Assembly (NCBI RefSeq): GCF_004349215.1
Contig: NZ_SMKU01000005.1
Span: 1 to 64,000 of the forward strand
DNA: 64,000 bases
Reading direction: 5' to 3'
From: Actinomadura rubrisoli
Lineage (GTDB): Bacteria; Actinomycetota; Actinomycetes; Streptosporangiales; Streptosporangiaceae
This document shows, piece by piece, positions 23,620-31,755 of the stretch. The translations under genes were made by a program, and so were the position numbers. The notes beneath the pieces are model-generated. The model was not told where the DNA came from. It made no database searches and saw nothing but the letters and a program-made list of their open reading frames with translations. Within the stretch, counting starts at the first letter, position 1. Each line of letters starts with the position of its first letter.

Positions 23620-24402
23620 TCACGCCTCCGGGACGAAGTCGTACGGCGGAAGCGGGCCGATCAGCCGGATCCGGATGCGCTCGGAGTGCGCTTGGCCGAG
23701 CTTCTCCACGGCCTGCTCCAGCTCCTCGCGGCTGCCGGACCGGATGAGGAAGGAGGCGTCCAGCACGTCCTCCTCGCGGGCGGGCGTCTTGCGGACGAAC
23801 GCCTCCGCCGCGGGCACGACCGACTCCAGCAGGATCTGGCCGTCGTGCTCGCGGCGCCGCTCCATCGCCTGGGCGATCAGCTCGCCGAGCCGGACCCGGT
23901 CGTAGTAGACCGCGTCGGCGGCGTCGGCGGGGACCTCCCGCAGCCGCGCGGCGAGCTGGGCGATCTCCGGCTCGTCCGTCATGATCTCGCGGAGCACCGT
24001 GTCCTGGACGTAGGTGGCCTTGAGCCGCATCTCAAGCCGGCCTTCGAGTTGGTCCAGGACCTGCCCGAGGCGGTCGGAGTTGCCGGCCAGCAGCTCCTTG
24101 CGCACGGCGGCGCGGTTCGCCAGCGCGGCGCCGAACCGGAACGGCACCACCACGATGCCCGCGTCCATCAGCGCGTTCAGGACCCGCTGGTGCGCCACCA
24201 GGTCGGCGCGCTCGCCGAGCGCCCGGTCGTGCGGGAGGTCGCTGATGAGCGCGGCGCAGCGGCCGCCGTCCGCGACCAGCGTCACCGGCTTGTCGTCCAG
24301 GCCGGTGACGTCGCCGGGCAGCTTCGCGTCGACGCGGGTCACCCCGTACACGTACTGGGGGATCTGGTCTTCGAGGGGCTCGGAGGGCTGCGGCGTCGTC
24401 AT
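23620..24402 (-). CDS. gvpF: gas vesicle protein GvpF (GvpL/GvpF family)
   Basis: The 260-residue protein shows [60 protein letters not shown] and the C-terminal [20 protein letters not shown] with [10 protein letters not shown]. GvpF is thought to escort GvpA during shell assembly. It overlaps gvpA by 4 bases, so the two are translationally coupled. Confidence 0.94.
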   Translation of the reverse strand: MTTPQPSEPLEDQIPQYVYGVTRVDAKLPGDVTGLDDKPVTLVADGGRCAALISDLPHDRALGERADLVAHQRVLNALMDAGIVVVPFRFGAALANRAAVRKELLAGNSDRLGQVLDQLEGRLEMRLKATYVQDTVLREIMTDEPEIAQLAARLREVPADAADAVYYDRVRLGELIAQAMERRREHDGQILLESVVPAAEAFVRKTPAREEDVLDASFLIRSGSREELEQAVEKLGQAHSERIRIRLIGPLPPYDFVPEA

Positions 24403-24839
24403 TCGTCGCCCTCCTTCTTACGGGACGAGCGGCGCCGCGCGGGCTCCTTGTCCTCGTCCTCACCGGAGTCGTCCGACGAGCCGAAGGTCTCCTTCAGCCG
24501 TTCGCCGGCGCCTTCCAGGGCGCCCCGGGTCTTCTTCTTCGCCCCCGACTCCTGCATGCCCTCGACGAACTGCGGCAGCCCCTGCGAGGTGCCGTCGTGG
24601 GCGATGTCGAGCCGGTTGACTGCCTCGGCGAACCTCAGGTAGGTGTCCACGCTGGCGACCACGATCCGCACGTCCACGGTGAGGATCTCGATCCCCACCA
24701 GCGACACGCGGGCGTACAGGTCGATGACCAGACCCTTCTCAAGGATCAGGTCGACGACGTCGGCGAGGCTGCTGCTACCGCCGCCGCCGCGTTGGACGGT
24801 GCTGCTGCCCGAAGTCTGCTGGGCGATCGGCCCAGTCAT
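24399..24839 (-). CDS. gvpA: gas vesicle structural protein GvpA with charged C-terminal extension
   Basis: ATG at 24839 follows AAAGGAG. Residues 15-90 hold the shell-forming core: [40 protein letters not shown] and [18 protein letters not shown]. The last 55 residues are a highly charged tail ([17 protein letters not shown]), longer than cyanobacterial GvpA but usual in actinomycetes. GvpA forms the gas-permeable wall. It has its own stress-sigma-like promoter 60 bases upstream. Confidence 0.94.
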   Translation of the reverse strand: MTGPIAQQTSGSSTVQRGGGGSSSLADVVDLILEKGLVIDLYARVSLVGIEILTVDVRIVVASVDTYLRFAEAVNRLDIAHDGTSQGLPQFVEGMQESGAKKKTRGALEGAGERLKETFGSSDDSGEDEDKEPARRRSSRKKEGDE

Positions 24840-24894
24840 CTCATCCACTCCTTTGGGGGTTCTGGGGGGTGGGGGTTCGGATGTCCACAGCACC

Positions 24895-24917
24895 TACCCC
24901 CACTGATCTCTCTAAAC
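24895..24917 (-). promoter_or_regulatory. SigB/SigF-like stress promoter of gvpA
   Basis: Reading the minus strand, GTTT (24917-24914), a 14-base spacer, then GGGTA (24899-24895) followed by G. This matches the GNNT-N14-16-GGGTA form used by the stress-response sigma factors (SigB/SigF/SigH group) of Streptomyces. It lies between the 89-residue gene and gvpA. Confidence 0.65.
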
Positions 24918-24950
24918 GGGCCCCCGGGTTTCGGTCAGGTGCTGGTCACG

Positions 24951-25220
24951 TCAGCGCTTGCGGGCCGTGCGCCGTCCGATCGCAAGTCCGGCGCCGGCGG
25001 CCGCGACGACCGGGACGGCGCGCAGGAGCTTGCGCAGGGTCAGCAGCCGCACGAGCCCGGCCACGCGGCCCGGCAGCGCGGTGACCTGCGCCGGCAGTGC
25101 CGTGACCTGGCCCGGCAGATCCGTGACCTCGCCGCCGGCCTTCCGCGCGCCCTTCTTCAGCTGGCCGGAGCCCTTCTTCATCTGGTCGGAGCCCTTGCTC
25201 GGCGCCGAGGGGGTCTTCAT
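24951..25220 (-). CDS. small basic protein with heptad LP repeats at the head of the gas vesicle operon
   Basis: ATG at 25220 follows GGAAGG. The 89-residue product has a Lys/Gly-rich start (KGSDQMKKGSGQLKKGARK), three 7-residue repeats of the form T-x-LP-x-x-V (TDLPGQV, TALPAQV, TALPGRV), then a hydrophobic segment AVPVVAAAGAGLAIG and a basic end RRTARKR. It matches no gas-vesicle protein family I know. Its place as first gene, under its own stress-type promoter, suggests a role tied to vesicles, perhaps membrane anchoring; this is inference. Confidence 0.7.
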   Translation of the reverse strand: MKTPSAPSKGSDQMKKGSGQLKKGARKAGGEVTDLPGQVTALPAQVTALPGRVAGLVRLLTLRKLLRAVPVVAAAGAGLAIGRRTARKR

Positions 25221-25291
25221 CTCTCTTCCTTCCATCGGGGGGATCCGCGTCCGGTCGGCCGCCGCGCGGGCGCGGCGGCACCCCGCGCCCC

Positions 25292-25314
25292 TACCCGGCC
25301 CGCCACCGGCAAAC
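25292..25314 (-). promoter_or_regulatory. SigB/SigF-like promoter of the gas vesicle operon
   Basis: Minus strand: GTTT (25314-25311), 14 bases, GGGTA (25296-25292) then G. The predicted start leaves a leader of roughly 60 bases before the ATG at 25220. The spacing is identical to the gvpA promoter. Confidence 0.65.
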
Positions 25315-25338
25315 ATGGCCCCAGGCCAGGGCCGACAA

Positions 25339-25362
25339 GATTGGAACCGTCGGACGGGGTAT
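25339..25362 (+). promoter_or_regulatory. SigB/SigF-like promoter of the antiporter operon
   Basis: Plus strand: GATT (25339-25342), 14 bases, GGGTAT (25357-25362), again fitting GNNT-N14-GGGTAY. The expected transcript start lies only a few bases before ATG 25372, so the message would be leaderless or nearly so; no Shine-Dalgarno sequence is seen. Confidence 0.6.
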
Positions 25363-25371
25363 GCGAGACCC

Positions 25372-25992
25372 ATGACGACGCCACTGCCCACCAGGCTGCT
25401 CCGGCCCGGCCTCGCGCGCCGCGCGGCCGAGCCGCTGGCGTGGTGGGTCGCGCTCCTCGCCGCCTACCTGGCGCTGGTCTCCGCCATCTCCGTCACCGAG
25501 ATCACCGTCGCCGCCCTGACGGCCGCCGCCGGAGCGGCCCTCGCCGTCGCCGCGCGCCGCGCGCTGGTCACGACCGGCACCGCCGCCGACCCCGAGGGCG
25601 GCCGACAGCCCGCCGCCGACCTCGTCCCCGTGCGCCGGCCCGTCCCGCCCTACCGGCTGCTCCCGCCGCTGGCGCGGCTGCCTGCGCAGATCGTCGCCGA
25701 CACCGCGCGCGTCGTGCTGCGCGGCGCGTCCGGCGGCGGATGGACCCGGCTGGGCGTCGCCCCCGGCGCGGCCAACCGCGGCACGGCCACTCTCCTGGTC
25801 TCCACCTCGCCCGGCACCTACGTCGGCGGCGTCGACCCCGAGCACGGGACGCTGCGCGTCCACCGGCTCCGCCCCGGCCCCTCGTCCTTCGAGCGCCGGC
25901 TACAGGACACCGGGCTGGTCCACGAGGCCGACGAGGCCGACGAGGCCGACGAGGCCGACGAGCCCGGCGGCAAGAACGGTGAACCGGCATGA
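25372..25992 (+). CDS. mrpE: Mrp-type antiporter subunit E (MrpE/MnhE)
   Basis: Two or three N-terminal membrane segments (PLAWWVALLAAYLALVSAIS; ITVAALTAAAGAALAVAARR) and a soluble C-terminal part with LPAQIVADTARVVLRG and the conserved ATLLVSTSPGTYVGGVDPEH and LRVHRLRPGPS. At 206 residues it is somewhat long. The C-terminus has an acidic tract from four copies of a 9-base unit, GAGGCCGAC (25924-25959). MrpE is needed for complex assembly. First gene of a seven-gene antiporter operon; it overlaps mrpF by 4 bases. Confidence 0.88.
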   Translation: MTTPLPTRLLRPGLARRAAEPLAWWVALLAAYLALVSAISVTEITVAALTAAAGAALAVAARRALVTTGTAADPEGGRQPAADLVPVRRPVPPYRLLPPLARLPAQIVADTARVVLRGASGGGWTRLGVAPGAANRGTATLLVSTSPGTYVGGVDPEHGTLRVHRLRPGPSSFERRLQDTGLVHEADEADEADEADEPGGKNGEPA

Positions 25993-26240
25993 ACACCGCC
26001 GTCCCGGCCCTCGCCGTCATGCTCGGCGGTCTCCTCCCCGCGCTCCTGGCCACCCTGCGCGGACGGCCGGCGGACCGCCTCGCCGGGCTCATCGTCACCG
26101 GGCCGCTGGTGACCCTCGCGCTGGCCCTGCTCGCCGCCGCGTACGGGCGGCCCGCCTATCTGGACGTCGCCCTCGTGCTCGCGCTGCTGTCGTTCGCCGG
26201 TTCCCTGGTGTTCGCGCGGTTCCTGAGCCGGACGCTGTGA
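25989..26240 (+). CDS. mrpF: Mrp-type antiporter subunit F (MrpF/MnhF)
   Basis: An 83-residue protein of three membrane helices: ALAVMLGGLLPALLATL, LAGLIVTGPLVTLALALLAA and YLDVALVLALLSFAGSLVFA, ending RFLSRTL, the normal MrpF pattern. Its ATG overlaps the mrpE stop. A small membrane subunit of the cation/proton antiporter. Confidence 0.88.
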   Translation: MNTAVPALAVMLGGLLPALLATLRGRPADRLAGLIVTGPLVTLALALLAAAYGRPAYLDVALVLALLSFAGSLVFARFLSRTL

Positions 26241-26255
26241 CGGGAGGGACGAGCG

Positions 26256-26543
26256 ATGAGCCGCACCCTGCTCGCCGACGCGCTGATCTGGGCGGGCGCA
26301 GCCGTCGCGGTCCTCACCGCGCTGCGGCTGCCCTTCACCCGCGGCGCCGCCGCGCGGCTGCACGTCGTCGCCCCCGTCACCGTCCTGGCCGCGCCGCTGC
26401 TGCTCGCCGGGCTGGCGCTGCGGTCCTGGTCGTCCTGGCACGACGTCGCCAAGCTCGCCGTCATCGCCGCGCTGCTCGCCGCGACCGGCCCCGCCACCGT
26501 GGTGACGGCCGGGCAAGCCGTGGGGAGGTCGTCGCGTGAATGA
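26256..26543 (+). CDS. mrpG: Mrp-type antiporter subunit G (MrpG/MnhG)
   Basis: A 95-residue three-helix protein with the MrpG pattern LIWAGAAVAVLTALRLPF, RGAAARLHVVAPVTVLAAPL and LAVIAALLAATGPATVV. It follows mrpF by 15 bases with GGGAGGGA as ribosome site and overlaps the next gene. Confidence 0.87.
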   Translation: MSRTLLADALIWAGAAVAVLTALRLPFTRGAAARLHVVAPVTVLAAPLLLAGLALRSWSSWHDVAKLAVIAALLAATGPATVVTAGQAVGRSSRE

Positions 26544-26868
26544 CGCCCTCTCCGGCCCCCTCGCCGACACCCTGATCGTCGCCGGGCTCGGCCTGGTCGC
26601 GCTCATGGCCACCGCGGTCGTCCTCACCCGCGACCCCGCCCGGCAGGCGATCGTGCTGTCGGGCTACGGGCTGACCCTCGGCCTGCTGTTCCTCATCCTC
26701 CAGGCCCCCGACGTGGCCATGTCGCAGATCGGCGTCGGGACGGTCGTCGTCCCGCTCATCGTCATCCTCGCCCTGCACGCCACCCGCCATCACAGAGACA
26801 ACACCGGCGAGGACGAGGGCGAGGACGGGAAGGCGGGCGGCGGCGGCCCGGACGGAGCCCGCCGATGA
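26536..26868 (+). CDS. antiporter subunit with DUF4040/MbhD domain (C-terminal part of MrpA)
   Basis: A 110-residue membrane protein: LADTLIVAGLGLVALMATAV, RDPARQAIVLSGYGLTLGLL and ILQAPDVAMSQIGVGTVVVP. The QAPDVA(M/L)(S/T)QIGVG pattern is the MbhD/DUF4040 module found at the C-terminus of MrpA in classical seven-subunit complexes. Here it is a free-standing gene, as in Mbh-type and archaeal Mrp operons. A hydrophilic tail follows. Confidence 0.85.
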   Translation: MNDALSGPLADTLIVAGLGLVALMATAVVLTRDPARQAIVLSGYGLTLGLLFLILQAPDVAMSQIGVGTVVVPLIVILALHATRHHRDNTGEDEGEDGKAGGGGPDGARR

Positions 26869-27554
26869 AGGCGCGCGCCCGCACCCTGCTGTTCGCCGCC
26901 GGCGCCGTGGGCACGGCGGCGCTGTTCACCGCGGGCGCGCTGGACCTGCCCGACTTCGGCGGGCCCGTGCACCCCTACGGCGACCGCGCCGTCCGCGAGG
27001 CGCTCGGGAAGGGCACCAGCAACACCGTGTCGTCGGTCAACTTCGACCAGCGCGCGCTCGACACGATCGGCGAGGAGCTGATCCTGCTGGCCTCCGCCCT
27101 GGGCGCGGTCGTGCTGCTCCGGGTCGTCCGGAAAGAGGAGGAGGACGCCGGCGCCTCGCACCGGCACGGCCCCGCCGAGGTGTCGGACGCGCTGCGCATC
27201 ATCGGCTACCTGCTGCTGCCCCTCACCCTCATGGCGGGCGTCTACCTCATCGCCCACGGCGCCCAGTCGCCCGGCGGGGGCTTCCAGGGCGGCGTCGTCC
27301 TCGGCACCGCCATCCACCTGCTCTACCTCGCCGGGGACTACCCCGCCCTGCAGCGGCTCCGGCCGATCCCGGTGTTCGAGTCGGCCGAGGCGCTGGCCGC
27401 CGGGGCGTTCGTCGCCCTCGGCCTGGCCGCCGCCGGACAGGTGCCCGCGCTCAACGCCGCCGTCGGCGCCGAGGTCGGCTGCGCCCTGGTCCTGCTGATC
27501 GGCAAGTTCTTCGAGCAGGCGCTGCTCGTCCGCGAACCCCCGGAGCCGCCATGA
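26865..27554 (+). CDS. mrpB: MrpB/MnhB-type antiporter subunit (MbhE-MbhF-like fusion)
   Basis: The 229-residue protein joins an MbhE-like N-terminal part ([36 protein letters not shown]) to a MnhB part ([20 protein letters not shown] then [20 protein letters not shown]). The FDxRALDTxGEE and GGGFQGG patterns are diagnostic. In classical operons the MbhE-like module is the very end of MrpA. It overlaps both neighbours by 4 bases. Confidence 0.88.
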   Translation: MKARARTLLFAAGAVGTAALFTAGALDLPDFGGPVHPYGDRAVREALGKGTSNTVSSVNFDQRALDTIGEELILLASALGAVVLLRVVRKEEEDAGASHRHGPAEVSDALRIIGYLLLPLTLMAGVYLIAHGAQSPGGGFQGGVVLGTAIHLLYLAGDYPALQRLRPIPVFESAEALAAGAFVALGLAAAGQVPALNAAVGAEVGCALVLLIGKFFEQALLVREPPEPP

Positions 27555-27898
27555 GCCACCTGCCCTACCTGACCGCCGGCTGGATCATGCTCGTGGGGAT
27601 CTACGGGATGGTCACCAGCCGCGACCTGATCCACGCCGTGGTGTGCCTGTCGGTGACCCAGTCCGGCACCTACGTGCTGCTGCTGGCCATCGGATACCGG
27701 TCCGGCGCGACCGCGCCCGTCTTCTCCGACCGCCCGCCCGGCGGACGGCCCGTCACCGACCCGATCGTCCAGGCCATGACGCTCACCGACATCGTCGTCG
27801 GCGCCACCGTCACCGCGCTGCTGCTCGCCCTCGCGGTCCAGGTCGCCAAGCGGCGCGGCACCCTGGACCCCGGCGAGCTGCGCTCCCTCGAATCGTGA
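27551..27898 (+). CDS. mrpC: Mrp-type antiporter subunit C (NuoK-like)
   Basis: A 115-residue three-helix NuoK homologue: [40 protein letters not shown] and the third helix [20 protein letters not shown], preceded by [10 protein letters not shown]. The residues [13 protein letters not shown] are family-typical. Its stop overlaps the GTG start of the next gene. Confidence 0.9.
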   Translation: MSHLPYLTAGWIMLVGIYGMVTSRDLIHAVVCLSVTQSGTYVLLLAIGYRSGATAPVFSDRPPGGRPVTDPIVQAMTLTDIVVGATVTALLLALAVQVAKRRGTLDPGELRSLES

Positions 27899-29682
27899 TC
27901 CTCCAGCTCACCGTCGCGGTGCCGGTGCTGGTCGCGGCGCTGCTGGCGGCGGCCGGGCGGTGGCTGCCGCGGCTGGTGGTGGACGCCTCCGCCGTCCTGG
28001 CCGTCGGCGCCGTCATCGGGCTCGCCACCGTCACGCTGCTGCGCTCGCCCCACCGCGCCCAGGTCACCTGGCTCGGCGGATGGGGACCGTCTAGCGGTGT
28101 CGGCATCCCGCTGGCCGCCGACCCGCTCGCCGCCGCGCTCGCCCTGACCACCGCCGTGCTCACCCTCGCGGCGCTGGTGTTCTCCTGGCGGTTCTTCACC
28201 GAGGTCCAGGCGATCTTCCACACGCTCATGCTGCTGTTCCTGGCCGCCATGTGCGCGTTCGTCTACACCGGGGACCTGTTCGACGCGTTCGTGTTCTTCG
28301 AGCTGATGAGCGTCGTCGCGTTCGCGCTGACCGGCTACCGCTCGGAGGAGCCGTCCACCGTCCACGGCGCCCTCAACTTCGGCATCATCGCCTCCCTCGG
28401 CGCCTACCTCACCCTCGCGGGCATCGGCCTGGTCTACGCCCGGACCGGGGAGCTGGGGCTCGCCGCCATCGGACGGCACCTCGCCGGGACCGGACGCGGC
28501 GACGCGCTCGTCACCGCCGCCTTCGTGCTCATCTGCACCGGCTACCTCGTCAAGGCCGCCGCCGTCCCGTTCCACTTCTGGCTCGCCGACGCCCACGCCG
28601 TCGCGCCCACGCCGGTCTGCGTCCTGTTCTCCGGCGTCATGGTCGAGCTGGGCGTGTACGGCGTCGCCCGCACGTACTGGACGATCTTCGACGGGCTCGT
28701 CCCGACGGGTGCCATCGCCGTCCTCGGCGCCGCCGCCGCGCTGCTGGGCGCCGTGATGTGCGTCCTTCAGCGGCACATCAAGCGGCTGCTGGCCTACTCC
28801 ACGATCAGCCACGTCGGGCTGCTGCTCGTCGGCGTCGCGGTCAAGACGCCCGACGCGCTCGCGGGCAGCGCCTACTACCTCGCCGGGCACGCCGGGGTGA
28901 AGGGCGCCCTGTTCCTCGGCGCGGGCGCCCTGCTCAACCGGCACGAGACCGTCGACGAGCACGACCTGCGCGGACGCGGGCGCGGCATGCCCGTCACCAG
29001 TGCCATCTTCCTGCTCGGTGCCGCCGGGCTGGCCGGGCTGCCGCCCTCGGGCCTGTGGGCCGGGCACTCGGTCACCGAGCACGCCGCCGAGCAGCTCGGC
29101 TGGTGGTGGTTCACGCCGGTCGCCATCGTCTCGTCCGCGCTCACTGCGGGCGCCGTCCTGCGGGTGTGGCTCCGAGTGTTCCGCGGCGCGCCCGACGACG
29201 ACCCCGCCAAGGGACCGGACGAGGGGCACGAGGGCCCCGAGACCCGCACGATCCTGCGGACCCTGCCCTGGACGATGGTCACGCCGGGAGCCGTCCTCAT
29301 GGCCGGGGCGCTGCTGATCGGCCTGCTCCCCGGCGGGCCCGTCGCCACCGCCGCCGCCATGTTCGCCGACCGCGAGGGTTACGCGGGCCTGGTCCTGGAC
29401 GGCCGCGTCCCGCACCCGCACGCGACGCCCGCCGACCCGTGGACGATCCCCGGGCTGGCGGGCTCGGCGCTCTCCCTCGTCCTCGCCGTGCTGATCGCCG
29501 TCCACGCCCTGCGCCGCTCGGCCGCCGGGCCACCGCGGTTCGCCCTGCTGCATCCCCTCAGGACCGCGACGGACGCAGCGGCCCGCCGCCTGCACGCCCT
29601 GCATTCGGGCCACATCGGCGACTACGCCGCCTGGCTCACCGCCGGGGTCGCCGTCCTGGCACTCCTCACGTCCTCTCTGTGA
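27895..29682 (+). CDS. mrpD: Mrp-type antiporter subunit D (NuoL/M/N-like proton-translocating subunit)
   Basis: GTG at 27895 overlaps the mrpC TGA. The 595-residue protein has about 14 membrane segments and the proton-channel residues of the NuoM/MrpD family: E136 in [18 protein letters not shown]220 in [18 protein letters not shown], and later [13 protein letters not shown] and [14 protein letters not shown]. It is the only large antiporter-like subunit in the operon; no NuoL-type MrpA is encoded. It would exchange Na+ (or K+) for protons across the cytoplasmic membrane. Confidence 0.9.
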   Translation: MILQLTVAVPVLVAALLAAAGRWLPRLVVDASAVLAVGAVIGLATVTLLRSPHRAQVTWLGGWGPSSGVGIPLAADPLAAALALTTAVLTLAALVFSWRFFTEVQAIFHTLMLLFLAAMCAFVYTGDLFDAFVFFELMSVVAFALTGYRSEEPSTVHGALNFGIIASLGAYLTLAGIGLVYARTGELGLAAIGRHLAGTGRGDALVTAAFVLICTGYLVKAAAVPFHFWLADAHAVAPTPVCVLFSGVMVELGVYGVARTYWTIFDGLVPTGAIAVLGAAAALLGAVMCVLQRHIKRLLAYSTISHVGLLLVGVAVKTPDALAGSAYYLAGHAGVKGALFLGAGALLNRHETVDEHDLRGRGRGMPVTSAIFLLGAAGLAGLPPSGLWAGHSVTEHAAEQLGWWWFTPVAIVSSALTAGAVLRVWLRVFRGAPDDDPAKGPDEGHEGPETRTILRTLPWTMVTPGAVLMAGALLIGLLPGGPVATAAAMFADREGYAGLVLDGRVPHPHATPADPWTIPGLAGSALSLVLAVLIAVHALRRSAAGPPRFALLHPLRTATDAAARRLHALHSGHIGDYAAWLTAGVAVLALLTSSL

Positions 29683-29697
29683 GCGCGCTATAGTTAA

Positions 29698-29711
29698 TGA
29701 ATAGCCATTCA
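29698..29711. promoter_or_regulatory. palindrome before the DHFR-family gene
   Basis: TGAAT (29698-29702) and ATTCA (29707-29711) flank AGCC, close to a TATAGTT -10-like sequence and just before ACGGAGG. It could bind a small repressor; no candidate regulator adjoins it. Confidence 0.4.
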
Positions 29712-29726
29712 CAAACGGAGGCGCGC

Positions 29727-30266
29727 ATGACCACCGACCGTCCGTTCACCGCCGCGGTCTTCATCGCCACGAGCCTGGACGGGTACATCGCCCGCGCGGA
29801 CGGCGACATCGGCTGGCTCACCAGCCGCGGCGAACAGGCGGGCGACACCGGCTACGACGCCTTCGCCGCCGGCATCGACACCCTCGTCATGGGGCGCGGC
29901 AGCTACGAGAAGGTCCTCACCTTCGGGGGCTGGCCGTACGAGGGCAAGCGCGTGGCCGTCCTCAGCACGCGGCTGCCCGAGGACGCCGACCCGCGCATCA
30001 CCGTCCACCGCGACCTGGACGCGCTGGTGAAGGACCTCGCCGACCGCGGCGCCCGCCGCGTCTACGCCGACGGCGGCCAGGTCGTCCAGGCGTTCCTGCG
30101 CGCGGGACTGCTGGACGAGCTGACGATCACCACGGTCCCGGTCCTACTGGGCGGCGGCCTGCCGCTGTTCGGCGCCCTCGACCGGGACATCGACCTCGTC
30201 CACCGCTCGACGCGGGTGCTGGGCGCTGGGCTCGTCCAGTCGACCTACACCGTCACGCACGGCTGA
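29727..30266 (+). CDS. dihydrofolate-reductase-family (RibD C-terminal-like) protein
   Basis: A 179-residue protein with AVFIATSLDGYIARADGDIG, WLTSRGE, DTLVMGRGSYEKVL, DRGARRVYADGGQVVQAFL and ITTVPVLLGGGLPLFG, the standard pattern of the RibD_C/YyaP group of NADPH-dependent reductases. It is not the essential DHFR (FolA); substrates of the group are mostly unknown. ATG at 29727 follows ACGGAGG. It stands alone after the antiporter operon. Confidence 0.87.
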   Translation: MTTDRPFTAAVFIATSLDGYIARADGDIGWLTSRGEQAGDTGYDAFAAGIDTLVMGRGSYEKVLTFGGWPYEGKRVAVLSTRLPEDADPRITVHRDLDALVKDLADRGARRVYADGGQVVQAFLRAGLLDELTITTVPVLLGGGLPLFGALDRDIDLVHRSTRVLGAGLVQSTYTVTHG

Positions 30267-30345
30267 CTACAGGTAATAGCCCTCGCCCGGGACGGCCGCC
30301 TCGCCCGGAAGCGCGGGACCGTCCGGACCTCCTGGGCGTCCTGGG

Positions 30346-30789
30346 TCAGTGCCAGTCACTGATCTTCACGTCGCGCGGAGCGGGGGCGCCTTCTCCGGTC
30401 TCCAGGAGCTGCTTGAGGCTCATCAGGAAAGTGGCCCATTTGGTGCTGCAGTGGTGCATGAACTCCACCGGCTCACGCCAGTCCCCGTGCTTGAACAGCA
30501 CGATCGTGTAGTCGCCGTCCTGGCGGAGGTCCCACTGCACGCTGGTGCCGATCCACTCCTGCGGTCCGTCCACGACGTCCCAGCGGACGAGCCGCCCTGG
30601 ATCGAGCCCGGCGACCTTCATGTCGAATCCGCCCTCCCGGAACCGGAACTCGATCACGTCGCCGGGGCCGGTCTTCCCCGAGGTCTGCGCGGTCCACCAG
30701 CCGGACAGGCCGTCCAGGGTGGTGAGCGCGTCGTACACCTGCTCCGGCGAGGACCGCTCGACGCCGATGCGGTGAAGGATGTCCGCCAT
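30346..30789 (-). CDS. SRPBCC (AHSA1-type) family protein
   Basis: A 147-residue helix-grip protein: MADILHRIGVERSSPEQVYD, LSGWWTAQTSG, IEFRFREGG, LVRWDVVDGP and a C-terminal helix WATFLMSLKQLLETGEG. The ligand is unknown. It is the third gene of a unit SRPBCC-ArsR-SRPBCC transcribed leftwards; 17 bases separate it from the ArsR gene. Confidence 0.86.
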   Translation of the reverse strand: MADILHRIGVERSSPEQVYDALTTLDGLSGWWTAQTSGKTGPGDVIEFRFREGGFDMKVAGLDPGRLVRWDVVDGPQEWIGTSVQWDLRQDGDYTIVLFKHGDWREPVEFMHHCSTKWATFLMSLKQLLETGEGAPAPRDVKISDWH

Positions 30790-30806
30790 CTCGGTTCTCC
30801 TCTCTC

Positions 30807-31166
30807 CTACTTCTTCTCGGTCTGCTCGCTGGTGTCCTTGCCGCGCTGGATCGTCTCGGCGATGCGCTTGATGCGCTGGAGACGGGCGTCCCAGGCGGCG
30901 CCGACGCCGGCGAGCTGGGCGACGGCGCGGGCGAGCTGGGCCTGATCGACGCGGAATCGCTTCTCGCGGCCGGCCGCGGCGGCGTGCACCAGGCCGACCC
31001 GGTCGAGGACGGCGAGGTGCTTCGCCACGGCCTGGCGGGTCACCGGCAGGTGCTCGCTCAAGCTGGTCGCCGTCCCGCCGCCCTCGCTCAGCAGCAGGTC
31101 GAGCATCCGGCGCCGGGTCGGGTCGCCGACCGCCGACCAGAGGTCGTCGTCCACCATCACGCTCAT
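30807..31166 (-). CDS. ArsR-family transcriptional regulator
   Basis: A 119-residue winged-helix protein: LWSAVGDPTRRRMLDLLLSE, TATSLSEHLPVTRQAVAKHL (recognition helix) and VLDRVGLVHAAAAGREKRFR. No metal-binding cysteines are present. It is sandwiched between two SRPBCC genes and overlaps the upstream one by 4 bases. The two inverted repeats before the operon are its likely operators. Confidence 0.88.
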   Translation of the reverse strand: MSVMVDDDLWSAVGDPTRRRMLDLLLSEGGGTATSLSEHLPVTRQAVAKHLAVLDRVGLVHAAAAGREKRFRVDQAQLARAVAQLAGVGAAWDARLQRIKRIAETIQRGKDTSEQTEKK

Positions 31167-31624
31167 GCGCCCGCTTCGACCTTCGCGGCGTACACAGGCA
31201 GCCGAGGCAGATAGAAGTCCCAGCCGGTGACGTGGTCGGCGTACTCAGTGGCGACCTTCGCCTCATCCCAGCCGCGCTCGCGGAAGCCGCTCTCGGTCAT
31301 CCGCAGGACGGTCCCATCGCCGGCGGGCTCCAGCTCGAAGACGACCAGGAACGAGTTGTCCGGCGCGGCGGACTCCCCTTCCTGGTGGGTCCACCGGAAG
31401 GAGAAGAGCCGCGGCGGCACGGCGTCGACGACCACGAACTGCACCCAGGTGCCGCCCTGTGAGAAGTCCCCGAAGCCGATCCGCCCCGCTCCCCCGGGCA
31501 CGGCCGGGTACTCCGCCTCGTCCGGCCACCACTCGCGCAGGTGCTCGGGACTGCTCACCACGTCGAAGACGACCTTGGGTGAGGCGTCGATGTGAATCTC
31601 CCGCTCGATCGTTCCGAAATCCAT
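31163..31624 (-). CDS. SRPBCC (AHSA1-type) family protein, first gene of the operon
   Basis: ATG at 31624 (MDFGTIEREIHIDASPKVVF) gives 153 residues with LREWWPDEAEYP, GTWVQFVVVDAVPP, FSFRWTH and TESGFRERGWDE, the full AHSA1 pattern. AGAAGG lies just upstream. It overlaps the ArsR gene by 4 bases. Ligand unknown. Confidence 0.86.
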   Translation of the reverse strand: MDFGTIEREIHIDASPKVVFDVVSSPEHLREWWPDEAEYPAVPGGAGRIGFGDFSQGGTWVQFVVVDAVPPRLFSFRWTHQEGESAAPDNSFLVVFELEPAGDGTVLRMTESGFRERGWDEAKVATEYADHVTGWDFYLPRLPVYAAKVEAGA

Positions 31625-31637
31625 GTTCGCCACCTTC

Positions 31638-31698
31638 TGCAATGTTTGGTTGCACGTCACGCTAACCGATCCACCTGGCATGCGCAACCGCTGGTTGC
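31638..31698. promoter_or_regulatory. two operator-like inverted repeats before the SRPBCC-ArsR operon
   Basis: TGCAA-N7-TTGCA at 31638-31654 and GCAACC-GCT-GGTTGC at 31684-31698 share the GCAAC/GGTTGC half-site. Their centres are about 45 bases apart, roughly four helical turns. They probably bind the ArsR protein of this operon. Confidence 0.6.
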
Positions 31699-31755
31699 AT
31701 AAAGGTGCCTAGAGGCCACATGACGCGGCTTGAGGCTGACCGGGATGCCGTCGGC

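Noticed and set aside
25924-25962. tandem GAGGCCGAC copies as a possible CRISPR or iteron
   Set aside because: Nine-base in-frame repeats without spacers inside mrpE; a coding minisatellite only.
27670-29712. 680-codon antisense frame opposite mrpD
   Set aside because: Same composition effect; the sense strand encodes clear NuoM-type channel motifs.
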